DNA of 64,000 nucleotides from an uncultured Alistipes sp. (GTDB lineage Bacteria; Bacteroidota; Bacteroidia; Bacteroidales; Rikenellaceae): NCBI GenBank assembly GCA_900544265.1, contig UQUQ01000003.1, positions 62,001 through 126,000 of the forward strand. The letters are read 5' to 3'. The notes beneath the pieces were generated by a model. That model was not told the origin of the DNA. It did no database searches and worked only from the letters and a program-made list of their open reading frames with translations. The position numbers and the translations under genes were made by a program. Numbering within the stretch: position 1 is the first letter of the stretch; every line of letters starts with the position of its first letter. This document shows, piece by piece, positions 42,214 to 49,649 of the stretch.

Positions 42214-43032
42214 CTACTTGAGGGGCGAATCCGGCTCCCGGGACATCACCAGATAGAACATCCGGTCGAGGAAGGCCGGGGCGAACTTCTTGACAAAATA
42301 TGTCGCACGCCCCTCGATCTCCATCAGGCAGAGCCGCTTGCGGCGCAGGATGCCGCGCCCCACGATGCGGGCTACCTGCTCGGCAGTCATCATCTTCGAC
42401 TCGTCGCGCGGCGTCTCGCCCTGCTGCGACCCGTTGGCCGTGAGGGCCGAGAAGCGGACGTTCGAGGCCGTGAAGCCCGGGCAGGCGATCATCACGTGCA
42501 GCCCCTTCTTGAGATTTTCGATGCGCAGCGTCTCCAGGAAGCCCGTCATGGCATACTTCGAGGCCGAGTAGCCGGTGCGGCCGGGCAGTCCGTGCAGACC
42601 CGCCACCGACGAGATGCCGACGATCGAACCCTTCGTCGCCTGCAGGTAGGGCAGCGCGTACTTGCAGCAGTTGACCGCACCCCAGAAATTCACATCCATG
42701 AGGCGGTGGAGCACCGAGAGCTCCACGTCGTCGAAAATCGCACGCATCGAGAGCCCGGCGTTGCAGATCAGCACGTCGATGCGGCCGTACTCGCGCACGG
42801 CCGTTTCGATGAGCTCGCGGCACTGGTCGGGCACCGTGACATCCACGCCGCAGTAGACGGCCTGACCGCCCTGTGCGCGGATCTCCCCCACGATGAGCTG
42901 GAGCTTCTGCACGCTGCGGGCCCCCAGCACCACGCGGGCGCCCTGCGCGGCGTAGACCCGCGCCATCGCCTCACCGATGCCCGACGAGGCGCCGGTGATG
43001 ACGATCACCTTCTCCTTGAGTGTCTTCTTCAT
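42214..43032 (-). CDS. Short-chain dehydrogenase/reductase family protein
   Basis: This 272-residue classical SDR has the cofactor motif TGASSGIG near residue 13, NAG at about 93 and the catalytic YSASK with an upstream Ser (GISSVAG). The C-terminal helix is basic and hydrophobic (RRKRLCLMEIEGRATYFVKKF), suggesting peripheral membrane contact. The substrate is unknown; bacterial relatives act on lipids, sterols or sugars. The gene starts 3 nt after the MBL hydrolase gene, so they form a two-gene operon. Confidence 0.9.
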   Translation of the reverse strand: MKKTLKEKVIVITGASSGIGEAMARVYAAQGARVVLGARSVQKLQLIVGEIRAQGGQAVYCGVDVTVPDQCRELIETAVREYGRIDVLICNAGLSMRAIFDDVELSVLHRLMDVNFWGAVNCCKYALPYLQATKGSIVGISSVAGLHGLPGRTGYSASKYAMTGFLETLRIENLKKGLHVMIACPGFTASNVRFSALTANGSQQGETPRDESKMMTAEQVARIVGRGILRRKRLCLMEIEGRATYFVKKFAPAFLDRMFYLVMSREPDSPLK

Positions 43033-43035
43033 ATG

Positions 43036-43854
43036 TTATTGTTGTTTTTCCGTCGTCGATTCGCTCTCCTTTCCGCCGATCTCCACGCACAGCCCGTCCC
43101 ACGCCAGATGCACGCCCGCGGGGAGCGTCGGCTCCGTCTCCGCATAGCGGCCGATCTCGTGCGACATGTGCGTGAGGTAGGCCACGCGCGGCGCGACGCG
43201 CCGGATGAGCGCCAGGGCCTCCGCCACGTTGAAATGCGACGGGTGCTCCTTGAAACGCAGGGCATTGACCACCAGGGTGTCCACCCCGGCGAGCTTCTCC
43301 ACCTCGGCATCCTCGATCGTCTTGAAGTCGGTCAGGTAGGCCAGCGGCCCGATGCGGTAGCCCGTCACGGTGAAACGCTCGGAGTGGTGGCCCGAAACGG
43401 GGATGATCTCCACGCCGCAGACCGTAAAGGGGCGCGCAACGTCGATCTCGTGCAGTTCGATCTCCGGCACGCCGCGGTACTTGTCCTGCTCGAAAGCGTA
43501 GTCGAAATCCTTGCGCACGCACGCCAGCGTCCGCGGTGCGGCGTAGATGTCCACCCGGTGGATCGTCGGCGGGTAGTCGACGAAGTTGAAGGCCCGCACG
43601 TCGTCCAGACCGCCGATGTGGTCCTTGTGCTCGTGCGTGAGCAGAATGCCGTCGATGTGCCGCACGCCCGTGCGGAGCATCTGGTAGCGGAAGTCGGGCC
43701 CGGCGTCGATAATCAGCCGCACACCGCGCGTCTCGACCATGGCCGAGGTGCGCAGCCGCCGGTCCCGCCGGTCGTCCGACGTGCAGACCGCACAGCGGCA
43801 TCCGATGACGGGCACGCCCTGCGAGGTGCCGGTTCCCAGAAAGGTGAGTTTCAT
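43036..43854 (-). CDS. MBL-fold metallohydrolase (PhnP-like)
   Basis: This 272-residue protein begins with MKLTFLGTGTSQGVPVIGC and a CxC zinc motif (GCRCAVC) typical of the PhnP branch. The metal motif HEHKDHIGG lies near residues 75-83, and GHHSE and the later D and H ligands follow. PhnP hydrolyses cyclic phosphodiesters, but here no phn genes are nearby and the substrate is open. A TAATTTTG box lies only 5 nt before the ATG, predicting a leaderless mRNA. Confidence 0.88.
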   Translation of the reverse strand: MKLTFLGTGTSQGVPVIGCRCAVCTSDDRRDRRLRTSAMVETRGVRLIIDAGPDFRYQMLRTGVRHIDGILLTHEHKDHIGGLDDVRAFNFVDYPPTIHRVDIYAAPRTLACVRKDFDYAFEQDKYRGVPEIELHEIDVARPFTVCGVEIIPVSGHHSERFTVTGYRIGPLAYLTDFKTIEDAEVEKLAGVDTLVVNALRFKEHPSHFNVAEALALIRRVAPRVAYLTHMSHEIGRYAETEPTLPAGVHLAWDGLCVEIGGKESESTTEKQQ

Positions 43855-43859
43855 GACGG

Positions 43860-43867
43860 CAAAATTA
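43860..43867 (-). promoter_or_regulatory. -7 box immediately before the MBL hydrolase gene
   Basis: TAATTTTG on the - strand ends 5 nt before the ATG. No -33 match was found at 19-21 nt. Confidence 0.5.
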
Positions 43868-44002
43868 ATAAAAATATGTCAACGGCGCACCGCGTGGCGG
43901 AAGATTCGCCGCCCGGGCGCCCGCCATGCGAGCTGCGGGCCATCACACGGTGCCGCCGTTGATCCTCAAGCGGGTCCGACGGCCGCCTCCCGACCCGGAT
44001 TC

Positions 44003-44174
44003 CACCTCGCAGACCCGGCAACCGCCGTCCACCATGCGACCAGCCTTACCTTGCAGCCCCGGCAACCGCCGCCCGCCATGCGACCAGCCTCACCTTGCAG
44101 CCCCGGCAATTGCCGTCCACCATGCGACCAGCCCACCTTGCAGACCCGGCAACCGCCGTCCGCCCGTCATGCCG
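44003..44174. repeat. 43/44-bp tandem array, about four copies
   Basis: Units begin with a cacctcgcag/accttgcag-like word, followed by cccggcaaccgccg and catgcgaccagcc. Starts are at 44003, 44048, 44092 and 44135. The period is not a multiple of three. Confidence 0.9.
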
Positions 44175-44314
44175 CCCTTCTCCATACAGGCCCAACCGCT
44201 GCCGCACGGCGCAGGCGGTCCTCACGCGAAGCAGACGGTTGTTTCACGGCCCCGCCGCCCCTCCACAGCCAAAAGGGGCAGAGGGGACAGCCGAAAGGGC
44301 CCGCAGTTGGCAGG

Positions 44315-44410
44315 GGGGTTGCGGAGGGAAGGGGTTGCAGAGGGAAGGGGTTGCAGAGGGAAGGGGTCGCGGAGGGGAGGGGTCGCGGAGGGGAGGGGTC
44401 GCGGAGGGGA
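44315..44410. repeat. G-rich 16-bp tandem array, six copies
   Basis: Three copies of ggggttgcrgagggaa are followed by three of ggggtcgcggagggga, with no spacers. Every unit supplies two G runs on the + strand, so intramolecular G-quadruplexes are possible. Confidence 0.95.
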
Positions 44411-44763
44411 GGGGTGCAATCGGAAGGCCCGCAGCCGTATCCGGCATGGGCCTGCGGAGAGTCTGGCGGAGTTTTTTCGCGGGCTTTGTACCATTTGCAA
44501 GCCTAAATATACGTTTTGAAAGGGTACAAACGGCTTCGCAGCCCTATTTTTATTCCCGGAAGCGGTTCACGCCGCGACCACACACCCATCAAATACAACC
44601 CGTCGCGGCGCCGCGGCAACGCAGCGCCCCCGCGGGCGGAAGCAGGGACCGGCATCCTCTGCGCCTGGAGGATTCCCTCCCCTTCCGCCCTTCAGTACGG
44701 CACCCGGAGACACACGGATCCGGGTGTCGTTTTGTCGGGTCATAGTCGTATTGTCGGGACATA

Positions 44764-44795
44764 TTTGTATGTTCGTATTTTTTTTTGTACCTTGT
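44764..44795 (+). promoter_or_regulatory. Promoter of the membrane AraC gene
   Basis: TTTG (44764-44767), exactly 20 nt, then TACCTTGT (44788-44795), one mismatch. The box ends 4 nt before the ATG at 44800. Confidence 0.6.
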
Positions 44796-44799
44796 AGGA

Positions 44800-46029
44800 A
44801 TGATACTCTACGCCCTCATCTATTTCCTCAACGGGATCTCCCTCGCCTTCTTCATCACGGCGGGCATGCGGATGTTCTACTACGCCCGCAGGACCGGCTC
44901 CCGGCCCCACCTGCTCTTTGCCATCTGCCTGGGTTGGATGGCCCTAATCCAGGTCAAGGAGTTCTTCTGCAACTTCATCCCCTTCTACAACTACGAGGTG
45001 CTCGGCCCCGCCTTCACCTTTCCCGATCTGTTCACGCTGCCGCTGCTCTCGCTCTTCTTCTTCGAGCTGGTCATGCCCGGACGCATCAACCTGCGCTACG
45101 CCCTGCGGCTGCTCGCGCCGTTCGCACTGCTCGGCGGCACCTACCTCGTCGGGCTCCTCTTCTTCGACAGGACGATCTACCTGTCGCTCGACGAAGTGAT
45201 CGACGACCTGCCCGCCCTGCTGCCCGCGACACTGCTCCTCTATGTCGTCTACGCCGCCGGATACTGCATCTTCGCCTTCATCCGCATCGTGCGCTTCTCG
45301 CTCCTCTACACCGAGCAGATCGCCCAGGCCTACTCCTTCACCGAGCGCATCCACCTGCGCTGGATGCGCTGGATGGCCGGCATTCTGGCCTTCTACCTGA
45401 TCTCCTACATCGGCATCATCGCCTTCACCACCTCGGAGAACTACATCGTCTTCACCTTCGCCCTCTCGCTCGCCGTCTGGGGCATGCTCTACGGCTGTGT
45501 CATCCAGTACCGCATCCCGAAGATCATCCTCAACTACTGGCGGTCGCAGCCCGCACGCGAACAGCAGCCCGAAGAGAACGTCTCGGAGAAGAACGAACGG
45601 ATCGAAGCCCTGCGGGCGCAGGTGGCCGAGGCCATCGACACGCGGCGGCTCTACCTCAATCCGGGGCTGACGATCGTCGACATGGCGGCCGAATGCGGTA
45701 CGAACCGCACGCACCTCTCGCAGTTCTTCAACAACGAGCTGGGCCTCTCGTTCCGCGACTACATCAACCGCTGCCGCGTGGAGCACGCCGTGCGGCTGAT
45801 GGCCGAACACAACTACAAGATCGAGGAGCTGGCCCTGCTCGCCGGATTCGGCAGCACGACGACCTTCTATCGGGCCTTTGCCAAGGAGAAGGGGGAGACG
45901 CCCCAGCGGTGGCAGGAGCAGCACGCCCAATCCAAAGCGCAGCCGGCGGAGTCCGCCGCCCTGCCCGGAGCGGAGACGCCGGCGGAGGAGCTGCCGGAAA
46001 AGGTCGGTACCGCAGCCACGGTCGAATAG
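44800..46029 (+). CDS. Membrane-bound AraC-family transcriptional regulator
   Basis: This protein of about 409 residues has six or seven membrane helices in its first ~250 residues (ALIYFLNGISLAFFITAG at the start). A charged linker and a C-terminal AraC DNA-binding domain follow, with two helix-turn-helix units (LTIVDMAAECGTNRTHLSQF and EELALLAGFGSTTTFYRAF). The architecture suggests sensing at or in the membrane and direct gene control. The start at 44800 is preferred over 44785 because the promoter lies between them. It is adjacent to and codirectional with the efflux cluster, so it may regulate it (inference). Confidence 0.85.
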   Translation: MILYALIYFLNGISLAFFITAGMRMFYYARRTGSRPHLLFAICLGWMALIQVKEFFCNFIPFYNYEVLGPAFTFPDLFTLPLLSLFFFELVMPGRINLRYALRLLAPFALLGGTYLVGLLFFDRTIYLSLDEVIDDLPALLPATLLLYVVYAAGYCIFAFIRIVRFSLLYTEQIAQAYSFTERIHLRWMRWMAGILAFYLISYIGIIAFTTSENYIVFTFALSLAVWGMLYGCVIQYRIPKIILNYWRSQPAREQQPEENVSEKNERIEALRAQVAEAIDTRRLYLNPGLTIVDMAAECGTNRTHLSQFFNNELGLSFRDYINRCRVEHAVRLMAEHNYKIEELALLAGFGSTTTFYRAFAKEKGETPQRWQEQHAQSKAQPAESAALPGAETPAEELPEKVGTAATVE

Positions 46030-46516
46030 CCGGACCTCCGCCCATTCGATCCGGCTTGCCGTGCCCCTCATCCAGGCTGTCGCGCCGAGCCGCCCGTCCT
46101 GCCTCGATTCTCACTGCCCGACCAATCCCCCGCCCGATCCACGCCGCCGGGTCAACGTCCCCGCCCGATCCAACAACCCCGACTGGCTCGCCCGTCTACG
46201 CCGGTGCGCCTTCTCCGCTCCCATCCGGTCCGGCCGGACCGCGGCGCCCGATTCACCTGCACGACCACTTTCGCCCGACCCCTCCCGCCCAGCCGGCTCA
46301 ACCGGGCTACCCGTCCCCTCCACCGCCCGATCCTCGCCGCCGGGCCAACGTCCCTGCCCGATCCTACAGCCCCGCCCGTCCCGCCCATCTCCCCTTCCGC
46401 CCGGCCCAGCTGCCAAACTGCCACTGCCGGGCAACTTTTCACCCTCCCCGGCCATACGCCCGACAGGTGCATCCGTCGCGTCAAAAGGGGCATTGCGAAA
46501 CAAATTTGAAAACTTT
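46030..46516 (+). repeat. C-rich repeat spacer between AraC and TetR genes
   Basis: No gene and no clear terminator. A composite module (cgcccgatcc, cgccgccggg, tcaacgtcc, cgcccgatcc) occurs near 46130-46178 and again near 46323-46371 with few changes. Related cccgatcc and ccggc words fill the rest. Confidence 0.65.
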
Positions 46517-46547
46517 TTTGGTTTTTTGAGTTTTATTTTTATATTTG
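46517..46547 (+). promoter_or_regulatory. Promoter of the efflux operon
   Basis: TTTG (46517-46520), 19 nt, then TATATTTG (46540-46547). It lies 24 nt before the tetR-like start and overlaps the alternative upstream TTG start. Confidence 0.8.
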
Positions 46548-46571
46548 TATCCGGATCAACAAGGCAGGATC

Positions 46572-47201
46572 ATGACTCAGAAGGAACGGATCGTCGAACA
46601 GGCCATGCGCATGTTCGCGACACAGGGCATCAAGGCGGTGCGCATGGATGACATCGCCCGCCAGCTGGGCGTTTCAAAACGCACGCTCTACGAACTCTTC
46701 GGCGACAAGGAGGGGCTGTTGTATCTGGCGCTGAACTGCTATTTTGAACACACGCGCCGCCGTCGCGAGGCGCTTACGGAGGGTGCGCGCAACGTGCTCG
46801 AGGCCCTCTTCATGGTCCTGACCGACGTGCTGGACTCCGCCGGCGAGGCCAACCGCATGCTCGACAACCTGCGGAAGTTCTACCCTGCGGTCTACGACCG
46901 CTACACGAAGGAGGGGACCGCAAAGACGCGCAGCGATTTCGGCAAGATGCTTGAAAGGGGTATCGCCGAAGGGCTCTTCATCGACCGTTTCAACATGGAC
47001 CTCGCCATTACGGTCCTCTACTATACGGCCTCGGCCATCGTCTCGCGCAAGGACCTGCTGCTACCCGAGGGGATGACCGAACGCGAGGCCTTCGTGCAGA
47101 TCATCAGCAACTTCTTCCGCGGCATCGCGACGGCCAGGGGACTGGCGCTCGTGGACGACTACCTGAAACGCTACGACCCCGCCCACAGCAGGACAAAATG
47201 A
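46572..47201 (+). CDS. TetR-family regulator of the efflux operon
   Basis: This 209-residue protein has an N-terminal TetR helix-turn-helix (KAVRMDDIARQLGVSKRTLYELF) and a helical ligand domain. The ATG at 46572 is chosen because the earlier TTG overlaps the promoter. It is the first gene of a five-gene operon and ends 16 nt before the TolC-like gene. Autoregulation and ligand-relieved repression of the pump are typical for such a gene order but not visible directly. No clear operator palindrome was found. Confidence 0.92.
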   Translation: MTQKERIVEQAMRMFATQGIKAVRMDDIARQLGVSKRTLYELFGDKEGLLYLALNCYFEHTRRRREALTEGARNVLEALFMVLTDVLDSAGEANRMLDNLRKFYPAVYDRYTKEGTAKTRSDFGKMLERGIAEGLFIDRFNMDLAITVLYYTASAIVSRKDLLLPEGMTEREAFVQIISNFFRGIATARGLALVDDYLKRYDPAHSRTK

Positions 47202-47217
47202 ACAGCCATCCACCGTC

Positions 47218-48543
47218 ATGAAAAGAACGATCCTGACTCTTCTGCTGCTGCTCGGCACATTCGCCGCCCGGGCGCAGCTGCGGCTGACGCTCGACGACGC
47301 GCTCCGGCTGGCCCTGAGCGAGAACCCCACGATCCGCATGGCGGAGATGGAGGTCGAGCGCTACGACTACGTCAAGCGCCAGACGTGGGGCGCCCTGCTG
47401 CCGCAGGTCTCGGTGAGCGGGCAGTTCAACCACAACTTCATCGTGCAGCAGATGTCGAAGGGCTTCTCGCTCGGCAACGACCCCTACACGACCGTAAGCG
47501 GTGCGGTCGACGCCTCGCTGCCGCTCTTCGCCCCGCAGGTCTACCGCATGCTGCGGCTCAACGCCGCACAGATGGCCTCGGCCGTCGAGGCGGCACGCGC
47601 ATCGCGCATCGACCTGGTCGCCGAGGTCAAAAAGGCCTTCTACAACATCCTGCTGGCCGAGCAGTCGCTCGCCGTGCTGCACGAATCGGAGGCCACGGTG
47701 CGCCGCACGGTCGAGGATACGCAGTTGCAGTACGACCACGGCCTGGCCTCGGAGTACGACCTGCTCACGGCCGAGGTGCAGTTGAGCAACCTGCGCCCGG
47801 CGATCCTGCAGACCGAAACCTCGATCCGCCTGGCGAAACTCCTGCTCAAGATGTACCTCTCGATTCCCGAGGAGGTCGAGATCGAGGCGGCGGGCGAGCT
47901 GGACGCCCTGCGCGGCGAGGTGCTTGCCGGCACCGACGGCCTGACCTCCGACCTCGGGGAGAACAGCGACCTGCGGCAGCTCGAACTGCAGGAGGAGATG
48001 CTCCGCCTCCAGCTGCGGGCCGAGAATGCGGGCCGCCTGCCGACGCTCGGCGCCTTCGGCAACTTCACGCTCACGGGCAACAACATGGGCACGGTGAAGT
48101 TCGACATGGCGGGCGGCGGCATGTCGAGCATCAAGGACGGCTACTTCTGGCAGCATCCCCTCTACGCCGGGGTGCGCCTCTCGGTGCCGCTCTTCGCGGG
48201 GCTCGTGAAGGCCAACCGCGCGCGGGAGCTGCGCAACCAGATCGCGCAGATCGCCCTTCAGCGCGACTACGCGCGGCAGCAGCTCGACGTGCAGCTGCGC
48301 TCGGCGCTCAACGACCTGATGACGGCGCGCGAGACGATGTTCGCGCAGGAGAAGACCGTCGCCCAGGCCCGCAAGGCCTACCGCATCTCCGACACGCGCT
48401 ACCGCGCGGGTGCCGGGACGATCCTGGAGCTCAACTCCGCACAGCTGGCGCAGACGCAGGCCCAGCTCAACTATTCACAGGCCATCTACGACTACCTCTC
48501 GGCCAAGGCCGAGTACGACCGCCTCATCGGCCGCGAAGAGTAG
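47218..48543 (+). CDS. TolC-family outer-membrane efflux protein
   Basis: This 441-residue outer-membrane channel has a cleavable signal peptide (MKRTILTLLLLLGTFAARA) and the repeated helical-barrel pattern with LTLDDALRLALSENP near residue 24. The second repeat reads ...YRAGAGTILELNSAQLAQTQAQLNYSQAIYDYLSAKAEYDRLIG. It forms the outer exit of the tripartite pump with the next two gene products. It lacks the lipobox found in OprM-type members. Confidence 0.95.
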   Translation: MKRTILTLLLLLGTFAARAQLRLTLDDALRLALSENPTIRMAEMEVERYDYVKRQTWGALLPQVSVSGQFNHNFIVQQMSKGFSLGNDPYTTVSGAVDASLPLFAPQVYRMLRLNAAQMASAVEAARASRIDLVAEVKKAFYNILLAEQSLAVLHESEATVRRTVEDTQLQYDHGLASEYDLLTAEVQLSNLRPAILQTETSIRLAKLLLKMYLSIPEEVEIEAAGELDALRGEVLAGTDGLTSDLGENSDLRQLELQEEMLRLQLRAENAGRLPTLGAFGNFTLTGNNMGTVKFDMAGGGMSSIKDGYFWQHPLYAGVRLSVPLFAGLVKANRARELRNQIAQIALQRDYARQQLDVQLRSALNDLMTARETMFAQEKTVAQARKAYRISDTRYRAGAGTILELNSAQLAQTQAQLNYSQAIYDYLSAKAEYDRLIGREE

Positions 48544-48563
48544 CCGCAAACCCGTAAACGGAC

Positions 48564-49592
48564 ATGAACGCTATGAACCGAATCCTGATTCCGATCGTTG
48601 CTGCCGCTGCCGCCGCCCTTGCGGCCTGCGGCGGGAACCGCACCGCGGCCGATACGCAGACCGACGTGCGGGTGCTGACCCGCTGCGCGGCGGCCGAGGC
48701 GGACACCGTGCACCTGACGGAGGTCTTCACCTCGGAGATCGAGCCCTTCCGCGAGAACGACATCACGCCGGCAGCCTCGGGCGTGCACATCGACCGCATC
48801 CTGGTCGACGTGGGCGACGCCGTGCGCGAGGGCGACCTGCTCGTGACGCTCGACCCGACGCAGTACACGCAGCAGCTCGTGCAGCTGCGCACGATCGAGG
48901 ACGACTACAACCGCCTGCTGCCCGTCTACGAGGCGGGCGGCATCTCGGCGCAGCAGATCCAGCAGGCGCGGGCCCAGCTCGACGTGCAGCGCGAGGTGGT
49001 CGCCAACCTCCGGCGCAACATCGAGTACCGCTCGCCGCTGACGGGCGTGGTCACGGCGCGCAACGCCGAGGCCGGAGACCTGCTCACCGGACAGCCGATC
49101 CTGCACGTGATGCAGATCGACCCGCTGAAGGTCGTGGTCAACATCTCCGAACAGTACTACCCGGCCGTGCGGGTCGGCATGCCCGTCGACCTGCGCGTGG
49201 ACATCTTCCCCGACAGGACGTTCGCCGGGAAGGTCTCGCTCATCTATCCGGCCCTCGACGCCGCGACGCGCACCTTCAAGGTCGAGGTCGAGGTGCCCAA
49301 CGCACACGGGACGCTGCGCCCGGGCATGTACGCCCGCACGACCTTCGACATGGGTGAAAAGTGCGGCACGCTCGTACCGGACGTCGCCATCCAGAAGCAG
49401 GTCGGCACGGCCGAACGCTACCTCTACGTCATCGTCGGCGACACGGTGGCCGAACGCCGCGCCGTCGAACCCGGGCGCCAGGTCGGCGACCGCGTGGACA
49501 TCCTGCGCGGCGTGGCGCCGGGCGAGCGGGTCGCCACGACGGCCCTCTCGCGGCTCTACGACGGAGCCCGGGTCGAGCTGGCGGCGGAGTAG
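48564..49592 (+). CDS. RND-pump periplasmic adaptor lipoprotein
   Basis: This 342-residue HlyD/MFP-family protein has a lipobox (LAAC, Cys22). The lipoyl halves PAASGVHIDRILVDVGDAVREGD and YRSPLTGVVTARNAEAGD flank a short helical hairpin. Beta-barrel and membrane-proximal domains follow. It bridges the TolC-like channel and the RND pump. A second ATG three codons in is an alternative start. It lies 20 nt after tolC and 57 nt before the pump gene. Confidence 0.95.
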   Translation: MNAMNRILIPIVAAAAAALAACGGNRTAADTQTDVRVLTRCAAAEADTVHLTEVFTSEIEPFRENDITPAASGVHIDRILVDVGDAVREGDLLVTLDPTQYTQQLVQLRTIEDDYNRLLPVYEAGGISAQQIQQARAQLDVQREVVANLRRNIEYRSPLTGVVTARNAEAGDLLTGQPILHVMQIDPLKVVVNISEQYYPAVRVGMPVDLRVDIFPDRTFAGKVSLIYPALDAATRTFKVEVEVPNAHGTLRPGMYARTTFDMGEKCGTLVPDVAIQKQVGTAERYLYVIVGDTVAERRAVEPGRQVGDRVDILRGVAPGERVATTALSRLYDGARVELAAE

Positions 49593-49649
49593 CGCCGCAC
49601 AGTCCGACGTCCAACGCAACGTTCAACCCGTCAGAGAGCCCCTTCCGCC

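Larger units (their letters stand above)
43868..44763. other. Long gene-free spacer between divergent MBL and AraC genes
   Basis: About 900 nt with no credible gene. It contains a 43/44-bp tandem array (44003-44174), a G-rich 16-bp array (44315-44410) and an orphan hairpin near 44700-44726 (cacccgg/ccgggtg). The AraC promoter lies just beyond its right end. The rest is GC-rich and featureless to my reading. Confidence 0.7.

Noticed and set aside
44003-44174. CRISPR-like regular array
   Set aside because: Units are contiguous tandem repeats without unique spacers and no cas genes are nearby.
44699-44734. Hairpin upstream of the AraC gene as a terminator
   Set aside because: No gene ends before it on the plus strand; it may be a leader or chance structure.
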